Shown: positions 9,667 through 17,992, numbered from the stretch's first letter. The stretch: DNA of 64,000 bases from Spongiactinospora rosea (GCF_003315795.1 NZ_QMEY01000004.1:310001-374000); one strand, 5' to 3'. Program-made: numbers and translations. Notes: generated from the sequence alone by a model not told the origin.

Positions 9667-12333
9667 TTAGTTCAGGGCGTGGCGGGCGTAGGCGCGGACG
9701 TCGGCGTCGGGGTCGGTGAGGGCGTTGCGGAGGGCGGTGGTGACGGTGGGGTTCTGGTCGGACCAGTTTCCGAGGGCCTGTACGACGGCCTTGCGGACGT
9801 CCAGGTTCTCGTCGGTGAGGGCGGCGACCAGGGGGGCGGTGGCGGTGCGGGGGCCGGCCGCGGCGAGGCAGCGGGCCGCGCCGACCCTGACCTGCCAGGC
9901 CGAGTCGCGCATGGCGGCCACGGCGAGGTCGGAGAGCGGCGCTCCGGTCGCGCCGGAGGCCTCCAGGGCCGCCGCACGCACCAGCGGGTCGGGGTCGCCC
10001 GCCAGGGTCGCCAGGGCGGGCGTGGGCTTGCCGATCGTGCCGAGGCCCTTGGCCACCCACACCCGCACCTCGCGCGACGGGTCGGCGACGGCCCCGGCCA
10101 CCGGCTCGGGCTCGTCCAGCGAGACCAACCCTCGTACGGCCTCGATCCGCACCCGGTGGTCGGCGTCGTCCAGGGCGGGGGCGAAGGTGTCGCGGTCGCC
10201 GAGGCGCAGGGCCCGCAGGACGTCCAGCGCGGTCGCGCGGACCACGACGTCCGGGCTCGCGGTCCGTGCGGTGAGGCCGATGGCGAGTTCGCGGGTGGCG
10301 GGCAGTACCTCGACCAGTTCGCGCAGGCCCGCAGCGGCCGCGTGCCGTACCGTGCCGTGCCGGTCGGCGAGCGCGGTCACCAGGGCCGTCCCCGCTCCTT
10401 CGGGCACCGTCTCGGTGAGCGTGGCGATGGCCGCCCTGCGGACCTTCGGGTCGTCGTCGGCCAGGTAGGGCGCGAACCGGTCCAGGCCGGGCTGCTCCTC
10501 GGCCATCCGGTTCAGTTCCAGGATGCGCGGTGAGCGGCCGATCGCCGCGCGCTCGGCGCGTTCGGCCTCCACCCGCTCACGCGCCGCGGGCGCGAACCCG
10601 GCCACCACCGAGGCCGTCCCCGGCACCGGCCGGAACTCCGGCACCGGCACCAGGTACGGCTCGACCGGACGCTTGATGAACTCCATCCCGTCATCGGAGC
10701 GCTTGCGCAGATTGAGGTGGAACAGCCACTCCCCGTCGTCCGTCTGCGGCATGTCCGCCCGGTCGTGGTAGAGCCCCCAGCGGCTCTCCGTGCGGACCAG
10801 CGACGACCTGGCCGCCATTTCCGCGCAGTCCCTGATGAAGTCCACCTCGGCGCAGCGCATCAGCTCGTGCGGGGTCCGCCCGCCCATCGCCGCGATCTCC
10901 TCGCGCATCCGCTCGAACGCCTCGACCGCGAGGTCCAGCTTCGCGCCGGTCTTCGGCGGCGCCACGTAGTCGTTGACGAAGCGGCGCAGCTTGTACTCCA
11001 CCTGCCGCTGCGGCGGCCCGTCGGGGTTGCGCAGCGGCCGGTAGATCAGCTCGTGCGCGGCGGCGATCTGGTCCTCCGGCAGCCCCTCGCCGGGGTCGCC
11101 GTGGTGGCCGGCGGCGTGCGTGCCCGCGAGGTCGCCGTACACGAACGCGCCGATCATGTAGTTGTGCGGGACGCACGCCAGGTCGCCCGCCGCGTACAGG
11201 CCGGAGACCGTGGTGGCCCCGTGCTCGTCCACCCACACCCCCGACGCCGAGTGCCCGCCGCACAGCCCGATCTCCGAGATGTGCATCTCCACGTCGTGGG
11301 TGCGGTAGTCGTGGCCGCGCCCGGCGTGGAAGGTGCCCCGGGTGGGGCGCTCGGTGGAGTGCAGGATGCCCTCCAGCGCGCTGATGCTCTCCTCTGGGAG
11401 ATGGGTGAGCTTGAGGTAGATCGGGCCGCGGGCCGAGCCGATCTCCCTGGCCACCTCCGCCATCATCTGCCCTGACCAGTAGTCGGAGTCGACGAACCGC
11501 TCGCCGCGGTTGTTGACCTGGTACCCGCCGAACGGGTTGGCCACGTAGGCGCAGGCCGGGCCGTTGTAGTCCTTGATCAGCGGGTTGATCTGGAAGCACT
11601 CGATGCCGCTCAGCTCGGCCCCGGCGTGGTAGGCCATGGCGTGGCCGTCACCGGCGTTGGTGGGGTTCTCGTAGGTGCCGTACAGGTAGCCGCTGGCGGG
11701 CAGCCCCAGCCGGCCGCAGGCTCCGGTGGCCAGGATGACCGCGCCCGCCGAGACCGTGACGAACTCCCCGCTGCGCGTGTCGAAGCCCACGATGCCGACC
11801 GCTCTGCCCTCCGGGGAGGTGAGCACCCGCACCGGCATGACCCGGTTCTCGATCTGCACGCGTTCGCGGATCTCGCGCCGGCGCAGCACCCGGTACAGAA
11901 CCTTCTTGACGTCTTTGCCCTCGGGCATCGGCAGGACGTAGCTGCCCGAGCGGTGGACGCGGCGCACGGCGTACTCGCCGTACTCGTCCTTCTCGAACTT
12001 CACGCCGTACCGTTCCAGCCGGCGGACCATCTCATAGCCGCGGGTGGCGGTCTGGTAGATCGTCTTCTGGGCGACCACGCCGTCGTTGGCGCGGGTGATC
12101 TCGGCGACGTAGTCCTCGGGGGTGGCCTTGCCGGGGATGACCGCGTTGTTCACGCCGTCCATGCCCATGGCCAGCGCGCCGCTGTGGCGTACGTGGGCCT
12201 TCTCCAGCAGCAGCACCCGCGCGCCGCGCTCGGCGGCCGAGATGGCGGCCATCGTGCCCGCCGTGCCTCCGCCGACGACCAGGACCTCGCATGACAGGTG
12301 CCGCCGTCCCTCGGTGACCGATGGGATCTCCAT
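9667..12333 (-). CDS. AprA-like FAD flavoprotein fused to C-terminal HEAT repeats
   Basis: Soluble flavoprotein of 888 aa from the succinate dehydrogenase/fumarate reductase/adenylylsulfate reductase class. Residues 15-45 hold the FAD Rossmann motif (VVGGGTAGTMAA). The region DYVAEITRANDGVVAQ, the IKDYNGP stretch and the late GLYAAGDLAC FAD motif resemble adenylylsulfate reductase alpha (AprA) more than SdhA or FrdA. I could not confidently place the AprA sulfite-binding Arg: the aligned stretch reads NPLIKDYNGP. Residues 617-888 are about nine HEAT/PBS-lyase-like repeats (DDPKVRRAAI, DPDPLVRAAA, DENLDVRKAV, DPDADVRAYA), an unusual tail for this enzyme class. It ends the GntR-ferredoxin-ABC operon, 5 bp after the ATPase gene, with AAGGAG upstream. 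The natural partner should be the AprB-like ferredoxin at 15321. Substrate unknown. Confidence 0.85.
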   Translation of the reverse strand: MEIPSVTEGRRHLSCEVLVVGGGTAGTMAAISAAERGARVLLLEKAHVRHSGALAMGMDGVNNAVIPGKATPEDYVAEITRANDGVVAQKTIYQTATRGYEMVRRLERYGVKFEKDEYGEYAVRRVHRSGSYVLPMPEGKDVKKVLYRVLRRREIRERVQIENRVMPVRVLTSPEGRAVGIVGFDTRSGEFVTVSAGAVILATGACGRLGLPASGYLYGTYENPTNAGDGHAMAYHAGAELSGIECFQINPLIKDYNGPACAYVANPFGGYQVNNRGERFVDSDYWSGQMMAEVAREIGSARGPIYLKLTHLPEESISALEGILHSTERPTRGTFHAGRGHDYRTHDVEMHISEIGLCGGHSASGVWVDEHGATTVSGLYAAGDLACVPHNYMIGAFVYGDLAGTHAAGHHGDPGEGLPEDQIAAAHELIYRPLRNPDGPPQRQVEYKLRRFVNDYVAPPKTGAKLDLAVEAFERMREEIAAMGGRTPHELMRCAEVDFIRDCAEMAARSSLVRTESRWGLYHDRADMPQTDDGEWLFHLNLRKRSDDGMEFIKRPVEPYLVPVPEFRPVPGTASVVAGFAPAARERVEAERAERAAIGRSPRILELNRMAEEQPGLDRFAPYLADDDPKVRRAAIATLTETVPEGAGTALVTALADRHGTVRHAAAAGLRELVEVLPATRELAIGLTARTASPDVVVRATALDVLRALRLGDRDTFAPALDDADHRVRIEAVRGLVSLDEPEPVAGAVADPSREVRVWVAKGLGTIGKPTPALATLAGDPDPLVRAAALEASGATGAPLSDLAVAAMRDSAWQVRVGAARCLAAAGPRTATAPLVAALTDENLDVRKAVVQALGNWSDQNPTVTTALRNALTDPDADVRAYARHALN

Positions 12334-12338
12334 GTGCC

Positions 12339-13046
12339 TTACAGCTCCTTCACGATCTGCTCGCGGGTCGCGCCGGTCAGAGAGCGCAGCCCGCCGGTAC
12401 GGCCGAGCACCAGGACGCGGTCGCCCAGCAGCAGCGCCTCGTCCACGTCGTGGGTGACGAACACGACGGTGGCCGCGGTGTCCCGCAGCACGTCCAGCAG
12501 CAGGCGCTGCATCTCGGCGCGGGTCTGGGCGTCCAGCGCCCCGAACGGCTCGTCCATCAGCACCGCGCGCGGCGTGCCCACCAGCGCGCGGGCGAGTTGC
12601 ACCCGCTGGCGCATGCCGCCGGAGAGCTCCCTGGGCAGCCGGTCGGCGAAGCCGGCCAGGCCGACGCGGTCGATCCAGGTGAGGGCGGCGCGGCGGCGCT
12701 CGGCCCGGCCGACGCCGCGGATGCCGAGCGGCAGTTCGACATTGCGCAGCACCGAGCGCCAGGGCAGCAGGCCGTCCTCCTGGAAGATCATCGCCCGGTC
12801 GGGGGACGGCCCGCGCACCTCCGCGCCGTCGGCCAGGATCCGCCCGGCGCGCGGCGCGAGCAGCCCGGCCAGGCCGCGCAGCAGCGTGGACTTCCCCGAT
12901 CCCGAGGAGCCGACCACCACCACGACCTCGCCCGGCGCCACCTCCAGCCGCACCTCGTCCAGCACCGGGTGCGCGCCGTACCCGAGCGCCGCCCCGGCGA
13001 GGACCAGCCGCATGCCCTTGCCCGTCGTCGTGGTCACCGTGGTCAT
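12339..13046 (-). CDS. ABC transporter ATPase (SsuB/TauB/NrtD family)
   Basis: Cytoplasmic ATPase of 235 aa energising import of a small anion or organosulfur compound. Walker A is GSSGSGKST, the Q-loop is FQEDGLLPW, the signature is LSGGMRQR, Walker B is VLMDEPFGALDA, and the switch His is in VTHDVDEAL. The Q-loop wording is typical of the nitrate/sulfonate/taurine group. The ATG at 13046 overlaps the permease stop (ATGA), so translation should be coupled. A long frame spanning this gene and the permease is an artefact of a different reading frame. Confidence 0.92.
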   Translation of the reverse strand: MTTVTTTTGKGMRLVLAGAALGYGAHPVLDEVRLEVAPGEVVVVVGSSGSGKSTLLRGLAGLLAPRAGRILADGAEVRGPSPDRAMIFQEDGLLPWRSVLRNVELPLGIRGVGRAERRRAALTWIDRVGLAGFADRLPRELSGGMRQRVQLARALVGTPRAVLMDEPFGALDAQTRAEMQRLLLDVLRDTAATVVFVTHDVDEALLLGDRVLVLGRTGGLRSLTGATREQIVKEL

Positions 13047-13897
13047 CGGCCCGTTCCTTCCGCCCGGGGCAGCCAGCGGGTCGCCCGCCGGCCGGCCAGT
13101 TCGATCGCCGCCGAGGTGAGCCAGCCCAGCGCGCCGATCGTGACCATCCCGACGACCGTCGCCGGGTAGTCCACGAGCGTGTACGCCTGCCAGGTCCGGT
13201 ATCCCACCCCGAACTCGCCCGAGATCATCTCCGCGGAGATCACGCAGATCCACGCGACGCCCATGCCGACCGACAGGCCGCCGAACACCCCGGGCAGCGC
13301 GCCCGGCAGCACCACGTTGAACAGCACGTGCCGGCGCGACCCGCCGAGGGTGAGCACCGCCTCCTCCCACAGCGTCGGCAGCGCCCGCACGGCGTGCCGG
13401 GTGCTCACCATGATCGGGAAGAACGCGGCGGTGAACGTGATGAACACGATCCCCTGCTCGTCGGCCGGGAACAGCAGGATCGCGATCGGCACCAGCGCGA
13501 TGGCCGGGATCGGGCGTACCGCCTCCAGCAGCGGCGAGAGCACGTCGGCGGCCCACCGCGAGCGCGCCACGACGATGCCGACCGCGATCCCGGCGACGGC
13601 GGCCAGGCCGAACCCGCTCAAAATGCGGATCAGGCTCTGCAACAGGTCCAGGTAGAAGATGGACGTGCCGAGCTGCCCGGCCAGCTCCGCGGCGATCTCG
13701 TCCAGGGCAGGGAGCCGGTCGAAGCGCAGCCAGATCCGGGCGTCGGTGACGGTCAGAAGCTGCCACAGCGCGGCGGCCACGGCCACCGCGGCGATCCGCA
13801 CCGCCCAGCGCCGCCACCGCGGGCCTCCCTCGCGGGCCGCCCCCGGCGGGCTCGCCACGGCCGGGGCGGCCCGTTCGGCTTTGGTGCCGGTGGTCAT
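13043..13897 (-). CDS. ABC transporter permease (SsuC/TauC family)
   Basis: Integral membrane permease of 284 aa with about six hydrophobic segments. The EAA loop reads EEAVLTLGGSRRHVLFNVVLPGALPGVFGGL, with the conserved Gly that contacts the ATPase; the motif VRPIPAIALVPIAILLF is typical of nitrate/sulfonate/taurine permeases. The ATG at 13897 overlaps the stop of the binding protein (ATGA), and its own stop overlaps the ATPase start, so the three transport genes form a coupled unit. Confidence 0.92.
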   Translation of the reverse strand: MTTGTKAERAAPAVASPPGAAREGGPRWRRWAVRIAAVAVAAALWQLLTVTDARIWLRFDRLPALDEIAAELAGQLGTSIFYLDLLQSLIRILSGFGLAAVAGIAVGIVVARSRWAADVLSPLLEAVRPIPAIALVPIAILLFPADEQGIVFITFTAAFFPIMVSTRHAVRALPTLWEEAVLTLGGSRRHVLFNVVLPGALPGVFGGLSVGMGVAWICVISAEMISGEFGVGYRTWQAYTLVDYPATVVGMVTIGALGWLTSAAIELAGRRATRWLPRAEGTGR

Positions 13898-15324
13898 CGC
13901 GCCCCGCTCTCGGCCACGGCGTCCGCGTAGGAGACGGCACGCGTCTTCGGGTGGGCGGCGCGATAGGCGTCGGCGCCCTCCTGGGTGGTGAAGGGCAGGA
14001 AGCGGGCGTCCTTCTTCGCGCCGGGGTCCTTCAGCCAGACCGACGAGCCCGCGAACCAGCGGGTGCCGGTCGTGGTGTCGGGGACGTAGGCGGCGCGGAT
14101 CCGGGCGTCGCCCGCCGCGGCGATCTGGCGCAGCAGGCAGGCAGGGGTCGCGGCGGGGCGGGTCTCGGCGGTCCCGGCGAGCCACAGTTCGGACGCGGTG
14201 GCGGGGTCGGTCACCGGCTTCTCGCACACGGGGTCGGTGCCGGTGATCTTGGCGGGGTTCGCGGTGGAGGCGGCGTCGGTGTCGTAGGCCGGGCCGTACG
14301 CCTTGCGGATGTAGGAGTCGTTGACGAACCGCTTGAGGTCCACCCCGGAGAAGCCGTCGCCGATCCGGGCCAGGTAGGGCACGTCGTGCCGGTGCGCGGC
14401 CTTGAGCGGTTCCTTCAGGGTGACGTCGAAGGTGGAGATGCCGCCGGGGCCGTTGTAGAGGTAGACCACCTCGGCCGGCAGCCCGGTGGTGGCGGCCACC
14501 GACTCGGCGGCGGCCAGCGGGTGTTCGTGCAGGTAGCGGGTGGCGTCCAGCTGGGCCTTGAGGAAGGCGTCCACGACCTCGGGACGCTGGTCCGCGTACG
14601 CCCGGCGTACCACCACGCCGTGGAACGTCGGCACGTCCAGCGCAGACCCGTCGTAGACCAGGCGTCCCTTGCCCTGGAAGACCAGCAGCCCCGGCCAGGC
14701 GACGAACTGCGCGTAGCCCTGCACACCGCCCGACTCCAGCTGCGAGGCCCCCACCGGAGGCTGGTGGTTGACCACCTGGACGTCGGTGGCCGGGTTCAGT
14801 CCGGCCTTCTCCAGCGCCTGGACCAGCGTGCCGTGCCCGGCGGAGCCGACGCTGGCGGAGATCTTGCCGCCCTTGAGGCCGGTCAGGTCCTTGACCGGCG
14901 AGTCCGGCGCGACGACCACCATGTTGAGGCCGCCGCGCAGGTTGTAGCCGGTGGTGGAGATCAGTTCGGTGCGCGCGGACTCGGTGGCCTGCGTGCGGGA
15001 GGCGTTGATCAACAGCGGGTAGTCGCCCATCGAGCCGATGTCGATCTTGCCCGCCACCATCTTGGCGGTGATCGGCGCGCCGGTGTCGTGGTCCTGCCAC
15101 TCCACCTTGTAGCGGGGGCCGAGCCGCTTTTCCAGGTAGCCGAGCGAGCGCAGCAGCGTGCCCGCGGTCACGGTGTTGATGGTCTTGGACTGGTAGCCGA
15201 CGACCACCTTGATCTTCCCGCTGTCGCCGGAGGCGCCGGACACCGAGCATCCGGCCGCGGCGAGCAGGGACACGGCGGCCAGGACCTTGCGCATGGTCTT
15301 CCTCATCGCGGTCATCGCGGTCAT
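13894..15324 (-). CDS. Substrate-binding lipoprotein with NosL-like C-terminal domain
   Basis: Predicted membrane-anchored binding protein of 476 aa for the adjacent ABC importer. A lipoprotein signal ends at LLAAAGC (Cys 26 from the ATG at 15324). Residues about 30-355 look like an SsuA/NMT1-type domain (KVVVGYQSKTINTVTAG, KIDIGSMGDYPLL, GSAGHGTLVQAL). The protein is about 130 residues longer than ordinary SsuA proteins. The tail (about 400-476) has WFAGSSVW, RFLPFTTQEGADAYRAAHP and AVSYADAV, resembling the end of NosL copper-chaperone proteins; Cys residues at about 367 and 396 precede it. The ATG at 15324 overlaps the ferredoxin stop; alternative ATGs at 15315, 15306 and 15294 follow in frame, created by repeats of ATGACCGCG. 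The NosL assignment is from memory of the family and is moderate. Confidence 0.82.
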   Translation of the reverse strand: MTAMTAMRKTMRKVLAAVSLLAAAGCSVSGASGDSGKIKVVVGYQSKTINTVTAGTLLRSLGYLEKRLGPRYKVEWQDHDTGAPITAKMVAGKIDIGSMGDYPLLINASRTQATESARTELISTTGYNLRGGLNMVVVAPDSPVKDLTGLKGGKISASVGSAGHGTLVQALEKAGLNPATDVQVVNHQPPVGASQLESGGVQGYAQFVAWPGLLVFQGKGRLVYDGSALDVPTFHGVVVRRAYADQRPEVVDAFLKAQLDATRYLHEHPLAAAESVAATTGLPAEVVYLYNGPGGISTFDVTLKEPLKAAHRHDVPYLARIGDGFSGVDLKRFVNDSYIRKAYGPAYDTDAASTANPAKITGTDPVCEKPVTDPATASELWLAGTAETRPAATPACLLRQIAAAGDARIRAAYVPDTTTGTRWFAGSSVWLKDPGAKKDARFLPFTTQEGADAYRAAHPKTRAVSYADAVAESGAR

Positions 15325-15548
15325 CGCAGCAGGTAGGGGATGTTGATGGTGACGGCGTCCACGGGGCACCTGGCGGCGCAGGGGCCGCAGTACCAGCACT
15401 CGTCCACATGCATGTACGCCTTGCCGGACACCTCGTCGATGGCGAGCGAGTCGAGCGGGCACGCCTCGACGCAGAGCGTGCAGCCGGTGATGCACAGGGC
15501 CTCGTCGATGGTCACCGGGACATCGACGCGTTGCTCCACCAGAGCCAT
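15321..15548 (-). CDS. AprB-like 2[4Fe-4S] ferredoxin
   Basis: Small iron-sulfur protein of 75 aa. Eight Cys form two [4Fe-4S] motifs: C19-x3-C23-x2-C26-x3-C30-P and C51-x2-C54-x2-C57-x3-C61-P. The second motif with its preceding residues (HVDECWYCGPCAARCP) closely resembles adenylylsulfate reductase beta (CWECYSCVKICP), though the long C-terminal tail of true AprB is absent. The first motif has three residues between its first two Cys instead of two. The ATG at 15548 overlaps the GntR stop and the gene's own stop overlaps the binding-protein ATG. Probable electron carrier for the AprA-like flavoprotein of the same operon. Confidence 0.92.
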   Translation of the reverse strand: MALVEQRVDVPVTIDEALCITGCTLCVEACPLDSLAIDEVSGKAYMHVDECWYCGPCAARCPVDAVTINIPYLLR

Positions 15549-16291
15549 CAGTCCTCCTCCTGGTCGCGGCGCAGGTGGCCGCGCATGGTCAGCCGGTCGC
15601 CGCGGAAGCGGATGAACTCCAGGTCCACCGGCCGGCCGTCGGCCAGGTGGGCGAGGCGTTCGACCATGAGCAGCGCGGACCCGCGCGGGACCGCGAGTAC
15701 GGCGGCGGTGTGCGGGTCGGCGTTCACCGCCTCCAGCGTCAGCTCCGCCATGCCGAGCGGCTGCCCGGCGATCCCCTCCAGCAGCACGAATATGTCGTTG
15801 CAGGTGAGGTCGGCGTCGAACAGCGGCTCGCCGACCTCCCTGACCAGGTAGGTGAGGTCGAGCGACAGCGGCAGGCCGTTCAGGCTGCGCAGCCGTTCGA
15901 GGTAGACGACCTGCTCGCCGGGGGGCAGGCGCAGGCGTTCGGCGACGGCGGCGGGCGGCACGATGACGCTCATCGTGCGGACCTCGTTGGTCACCTCGCC
16001 GTGCTCGCGCAGCGTCTCGGCCAGGCCGAGCAGCTTGTGCAGGCCGTGCGGGTACTTCTCCCCCGCCACCGTGGTCCCCACGCCGGGGACCCGGTCCACG
16101 AGCCCTTCTTCGCGTAGCAGGCCCAGGGCCTCGCGCACGGTGTTGCGCGAGGCCCCGAACTCCCGGGCCAGCACGCCTTCCAGCGGCAGCGCCCCCTGCC
16201 GGAACCGGCCGTAAAGGATCTCCCTGCGGAGCACATCGGCCACCTGCCGGGCGCGGTCCGCGCGGGGCCGCCGGACGTCTGTCATCCCCAT
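15548..16291 (-). CDS. GntR/HutC-family regulator with UTRA domain, first gene of the redox/ABC operon
   Basis: DNA-binding regulator of 247 aa. The N-terminal winged helix covers about residues 5-75 (LAREFGASRNTVREALGLLREEGLVDRVPGVGTTV), followed by a UTRA ligand-binding domain (VVYLERLRSLNGLPLSLDLTYL to FIRFRGDRL). The ATG at 16291 has GGGAGGT at good spacing; the longer frame starts at a poor TTG (16315). Its stop overlaps the ferredoxin start, so regulator and pathway are co-transcribed, which predicts autoregulation with the pathway substrate as inducer. An imperfect palindrome just upstream is a candidate operator. Confidence 0.92.
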   Translation of the reverse strand: MGMTDVRRPRADRARQVADVLRREILYGRFRQGALPLEGVLAREFGASRNTVREALGLLREEGLVDRVPGVGTTVAGEKYPHGLHKLLGLAETLREHGEVTNEVRTMSVIVPPAAVAERLRLPPGEQVVYLERLRSLNGLPLSLDLTYLVREVGEPLFDADLTCNDIFVLLEGIAGQPLGMAELTLEAVNADPHTAAVLAVPRGSALLMVERLAHLADGRPVDLEFIRFRGDRLTMRGHLRRDQEED

Positions 16292-16316
16292 GCTCACCTC
16301 CCTGAACTGCGGCAAG

Positions 16317-16333
16317 CCTATCTATCAGGTAGG
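16317..16333. promoter_or_regulatory. Candidate GntR operator
   Basis: The 17-bp sequence CCTATCTATCAGGTAGG is an imperfect palindrome (CCTA...TAGG ends) located 26 bp upstream of the regulator's ATG, inside a locally AT-rich stretch where the operon promoter should lie. Confidence 0.4.
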
Positions 16334-16457
16334 TAAATGGGGATAACGGACAGGTTGCGCCGGTTCCGCCCACCAGAGGGGAGCCCTGACCTGCGGAGAT
16401 GTATGGGAGGCTGCAAGATCTGCCAGGTCAGCGGTGGCGCAACGGCCCAACACAGAA

Positions 16458-16484
16458 GGCGCCGGCCCGGTATGGGCCGACGCC
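16458..16484 (-). terminator. Hairpin downstream of the dehydrogenase gene
   Basis: GGCG and GGCCC arms pair with GGGCC and CGCC arms around a GGTAT-containing loop, 23 bp beyond the stop of the leftward dehydrogenase gene. No T-run follows, as is usual in this kind of genome. Confidence 0.5.
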
Positions 16485-16507
16485 TCGTCATCTCCCCAGG
16501 CGGGGGC

Positions 16508-17377
16508 TCAGGGGGTGGGGGAGCCGGTGGGGAAGCTGGCGAAGTAGCCCGCGGCCATGTCGTCGTCGCCGTGGCCCTGGGCCTCGGCGCGGCGGAAGCG
16601 CTCACCAGCGGCCACCGCCATGTCCACCTGGACCCCGGCCCCGGACGCCGCCTCGGCGATCAGCCGGGTGTCCTTCTCCGCGTTGCGGACGGTAAAGCTG
16701 GGCGTGTAGTCGCCGTCCCTGATGGACTTCATCTTCGTCTGCACGTACCCACTGTCCAGCGCGCTGCCGGTGACCACCTCGGCGAACAGCGAGGGGTCCA
16801 GCCCGAGCGCGCGCAGCAGGGCCAGCGACTCGGCCAGCACCGCGGTGAGGGTGATGGCGTACCCGACGGTGGTGAGCTTGAGCCGGGTGGCCGCGCCCAC
16901 CTCCTCCCCCACCCAGATGGTCCGGGCGCCGACCGCGGAGAACACCGGCTCCAGGCGCTCGTCGGCGGGGCCCGCGGCCAGGACCACCAAGGTCCCCGCC
17001 TCGGCGGGCTGGCGGGTGCCCTGTACCGGGGCGTCCGCGAAGATCAGCCCGTGCTCACGGGCGAGGGCGGCGAGCCGGTCCAGCGCGACGAGGCCCACCG
17101 TGCTCATCTGCGCCCACACCTGCCCGGCGGCGAGCCCCGGAGCGGCGGCGGACATGGCGGCGTGCACGGCGTCGCCGTCGCTGAGCATGGTGATCACGAC
17201 ATCGGCCCCGGTCACCGCCTCGGCCGGGTGGGAGGACACGGTGATGCCGTCGGCCTGGAGCGGCAGCGCCTTGTCCCTGGTCCGGTTCCACACCTTGACC
17301 TGGTGGCCGTTCTTGGCCAGGTTGCGCGCCATGGGCGCGCCCATGATCCCCGTGCCCAGCACCGCGACGGTCGTCAT
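16508..17377 (-). CDS. NAD(P)-binding beta-hydroxyacid dehydrogenase (3-hydroxyisobutyrate dehydrogenase-like)
   Basis: Cytosolic oxidoreductase of 289 aa. The Rossmann motif is VLGTGIMGAPMARNL at the N-terminus, WNRT follows strand 2, and the substrate-binding DAPVQGTRQPAEAGTL corresponds to the family's DAPVSGG motif. The catalytic Lys is in RLKLTTVGY, though the family Asn four residues later is replaced by Gly. This replacement points toward the imine-reductase/GLYR-like side of the superfamily. ATG at 17377 with GCGGAG upstream; the longer frame starts at TTG. It lies 24 bp after a TetR gene on the same strand, so the pair is probably one operon controlled by that regulator. Confidence 0.87.
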   Translation of the reverse strand: MTTVAVLGTGIMGAPMARNLAKNGHQVKVWNRTRDKALPLQADGITVSSHPAEAVTGADVVITMLSDGDAVHAAMSAAAPGLAAGQVWAQMSTVGLVALDRLAALAREHGLIFADAPVQGTRQPAEAGTLVVLAAGPADERLEPVFSAVGARTIWVGEEVGAATRLKLTTVGYAITLTAVLAESLALLRALGLDPSLFAEVVTGSALDSGYVQTKMKSIRDGDYTPSFTVRNAEKDTRLIAEAASGAGVQVDMAVAAGERFRRAEAQGHGDDDMAAGYFASFPTGSPTP

Positions 17378-17401
17378 TCTCAACTCCGCTTTCTTTGGCG
17401 A

Positions 17402-17992
17402 TCAATCTTTAACGAACAGTCCAGATAGGACGAGATCCACGACCGCCAGCAGCCGTCGCCGGTCGGCGCCCGCCTTGCCCTGCACGCGCAGCCCCTGGAT
17501 CGTCGTCACCAGCAGGTCGGCCATCGCGGTCACGTCGGCGTCGGGGGGCAGCTCGCCGCCCTCCCTGGCGCGGCGCAGCACGGCGGCGATCGACGTGGCG
17601 TTCCGGTCCAGAGCATCCCCCACCACGCGGGCGGCGACCCGGTCGTGCGGCAGCCGCTCGGTGGCGGTGTTGGTGATCAGGCAACCCCGCCGTTCCGGGT
17701 CGAGCACCGTGGCATCAACGAGCGAGACCAGCAGGTCACGGAGCACTTCGCGAGCGGGGGCGGCTCGTTGGAGCCGGGCGCCCGACTCGGCGGTCGAGCG
17801 CTCGACGTAACGGATGAGGGCCGCCTCGTGCAGCCCCGCCTTGCTGCCGAAGGCCGCGTACAGCGAACCGCGGCCGACGCCGGTGGCCTCGACCAGGTCC
17901 TGGATCGAGGTCGCCGCGTAGCCCTGGCGCCAGAAGACGCCGATCGCGGCGTCCACGGCCGCGTCCATGTCGAACTCCCGCGTGCGTACCAC
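17402..17992 (-). CDS. TetR/AcrR-family regulator
   Basis: One-component regulator of 196 aa. The helix-turn-helix is at about residues 10-55 (TSIQDLVEATGVGRGSLYAAFGSKAGL), followed by an all-helical ligand domain with RRGCLITNTATE typical of the TetR_C_16-like group. The start is taken as the GTG at 17992, which follows AAGGTGG; a GTG at 18001 is in frame three codons earlier. It is upstream of, and likely co-transcribed with, the dehydrogenase gene. Confidence 0.88.
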   Translation of the reverse strand: MVRTREFDMDAAVDAAIGVFWRQGYAATSIQDLVEATGVGRGSLYAAFGSKAGLHEAALIRYVERSTAESGARLQRAAPAREVLRDLLVSLVDATVLDPERRGCLITNTATERLPHDRVAARVVGDALDRNATSIAAVLRRAREGGELPPDADVTAMADLLVTTIQGLRVQGKAGADRRRLLAVVDLVLSGLFVKD

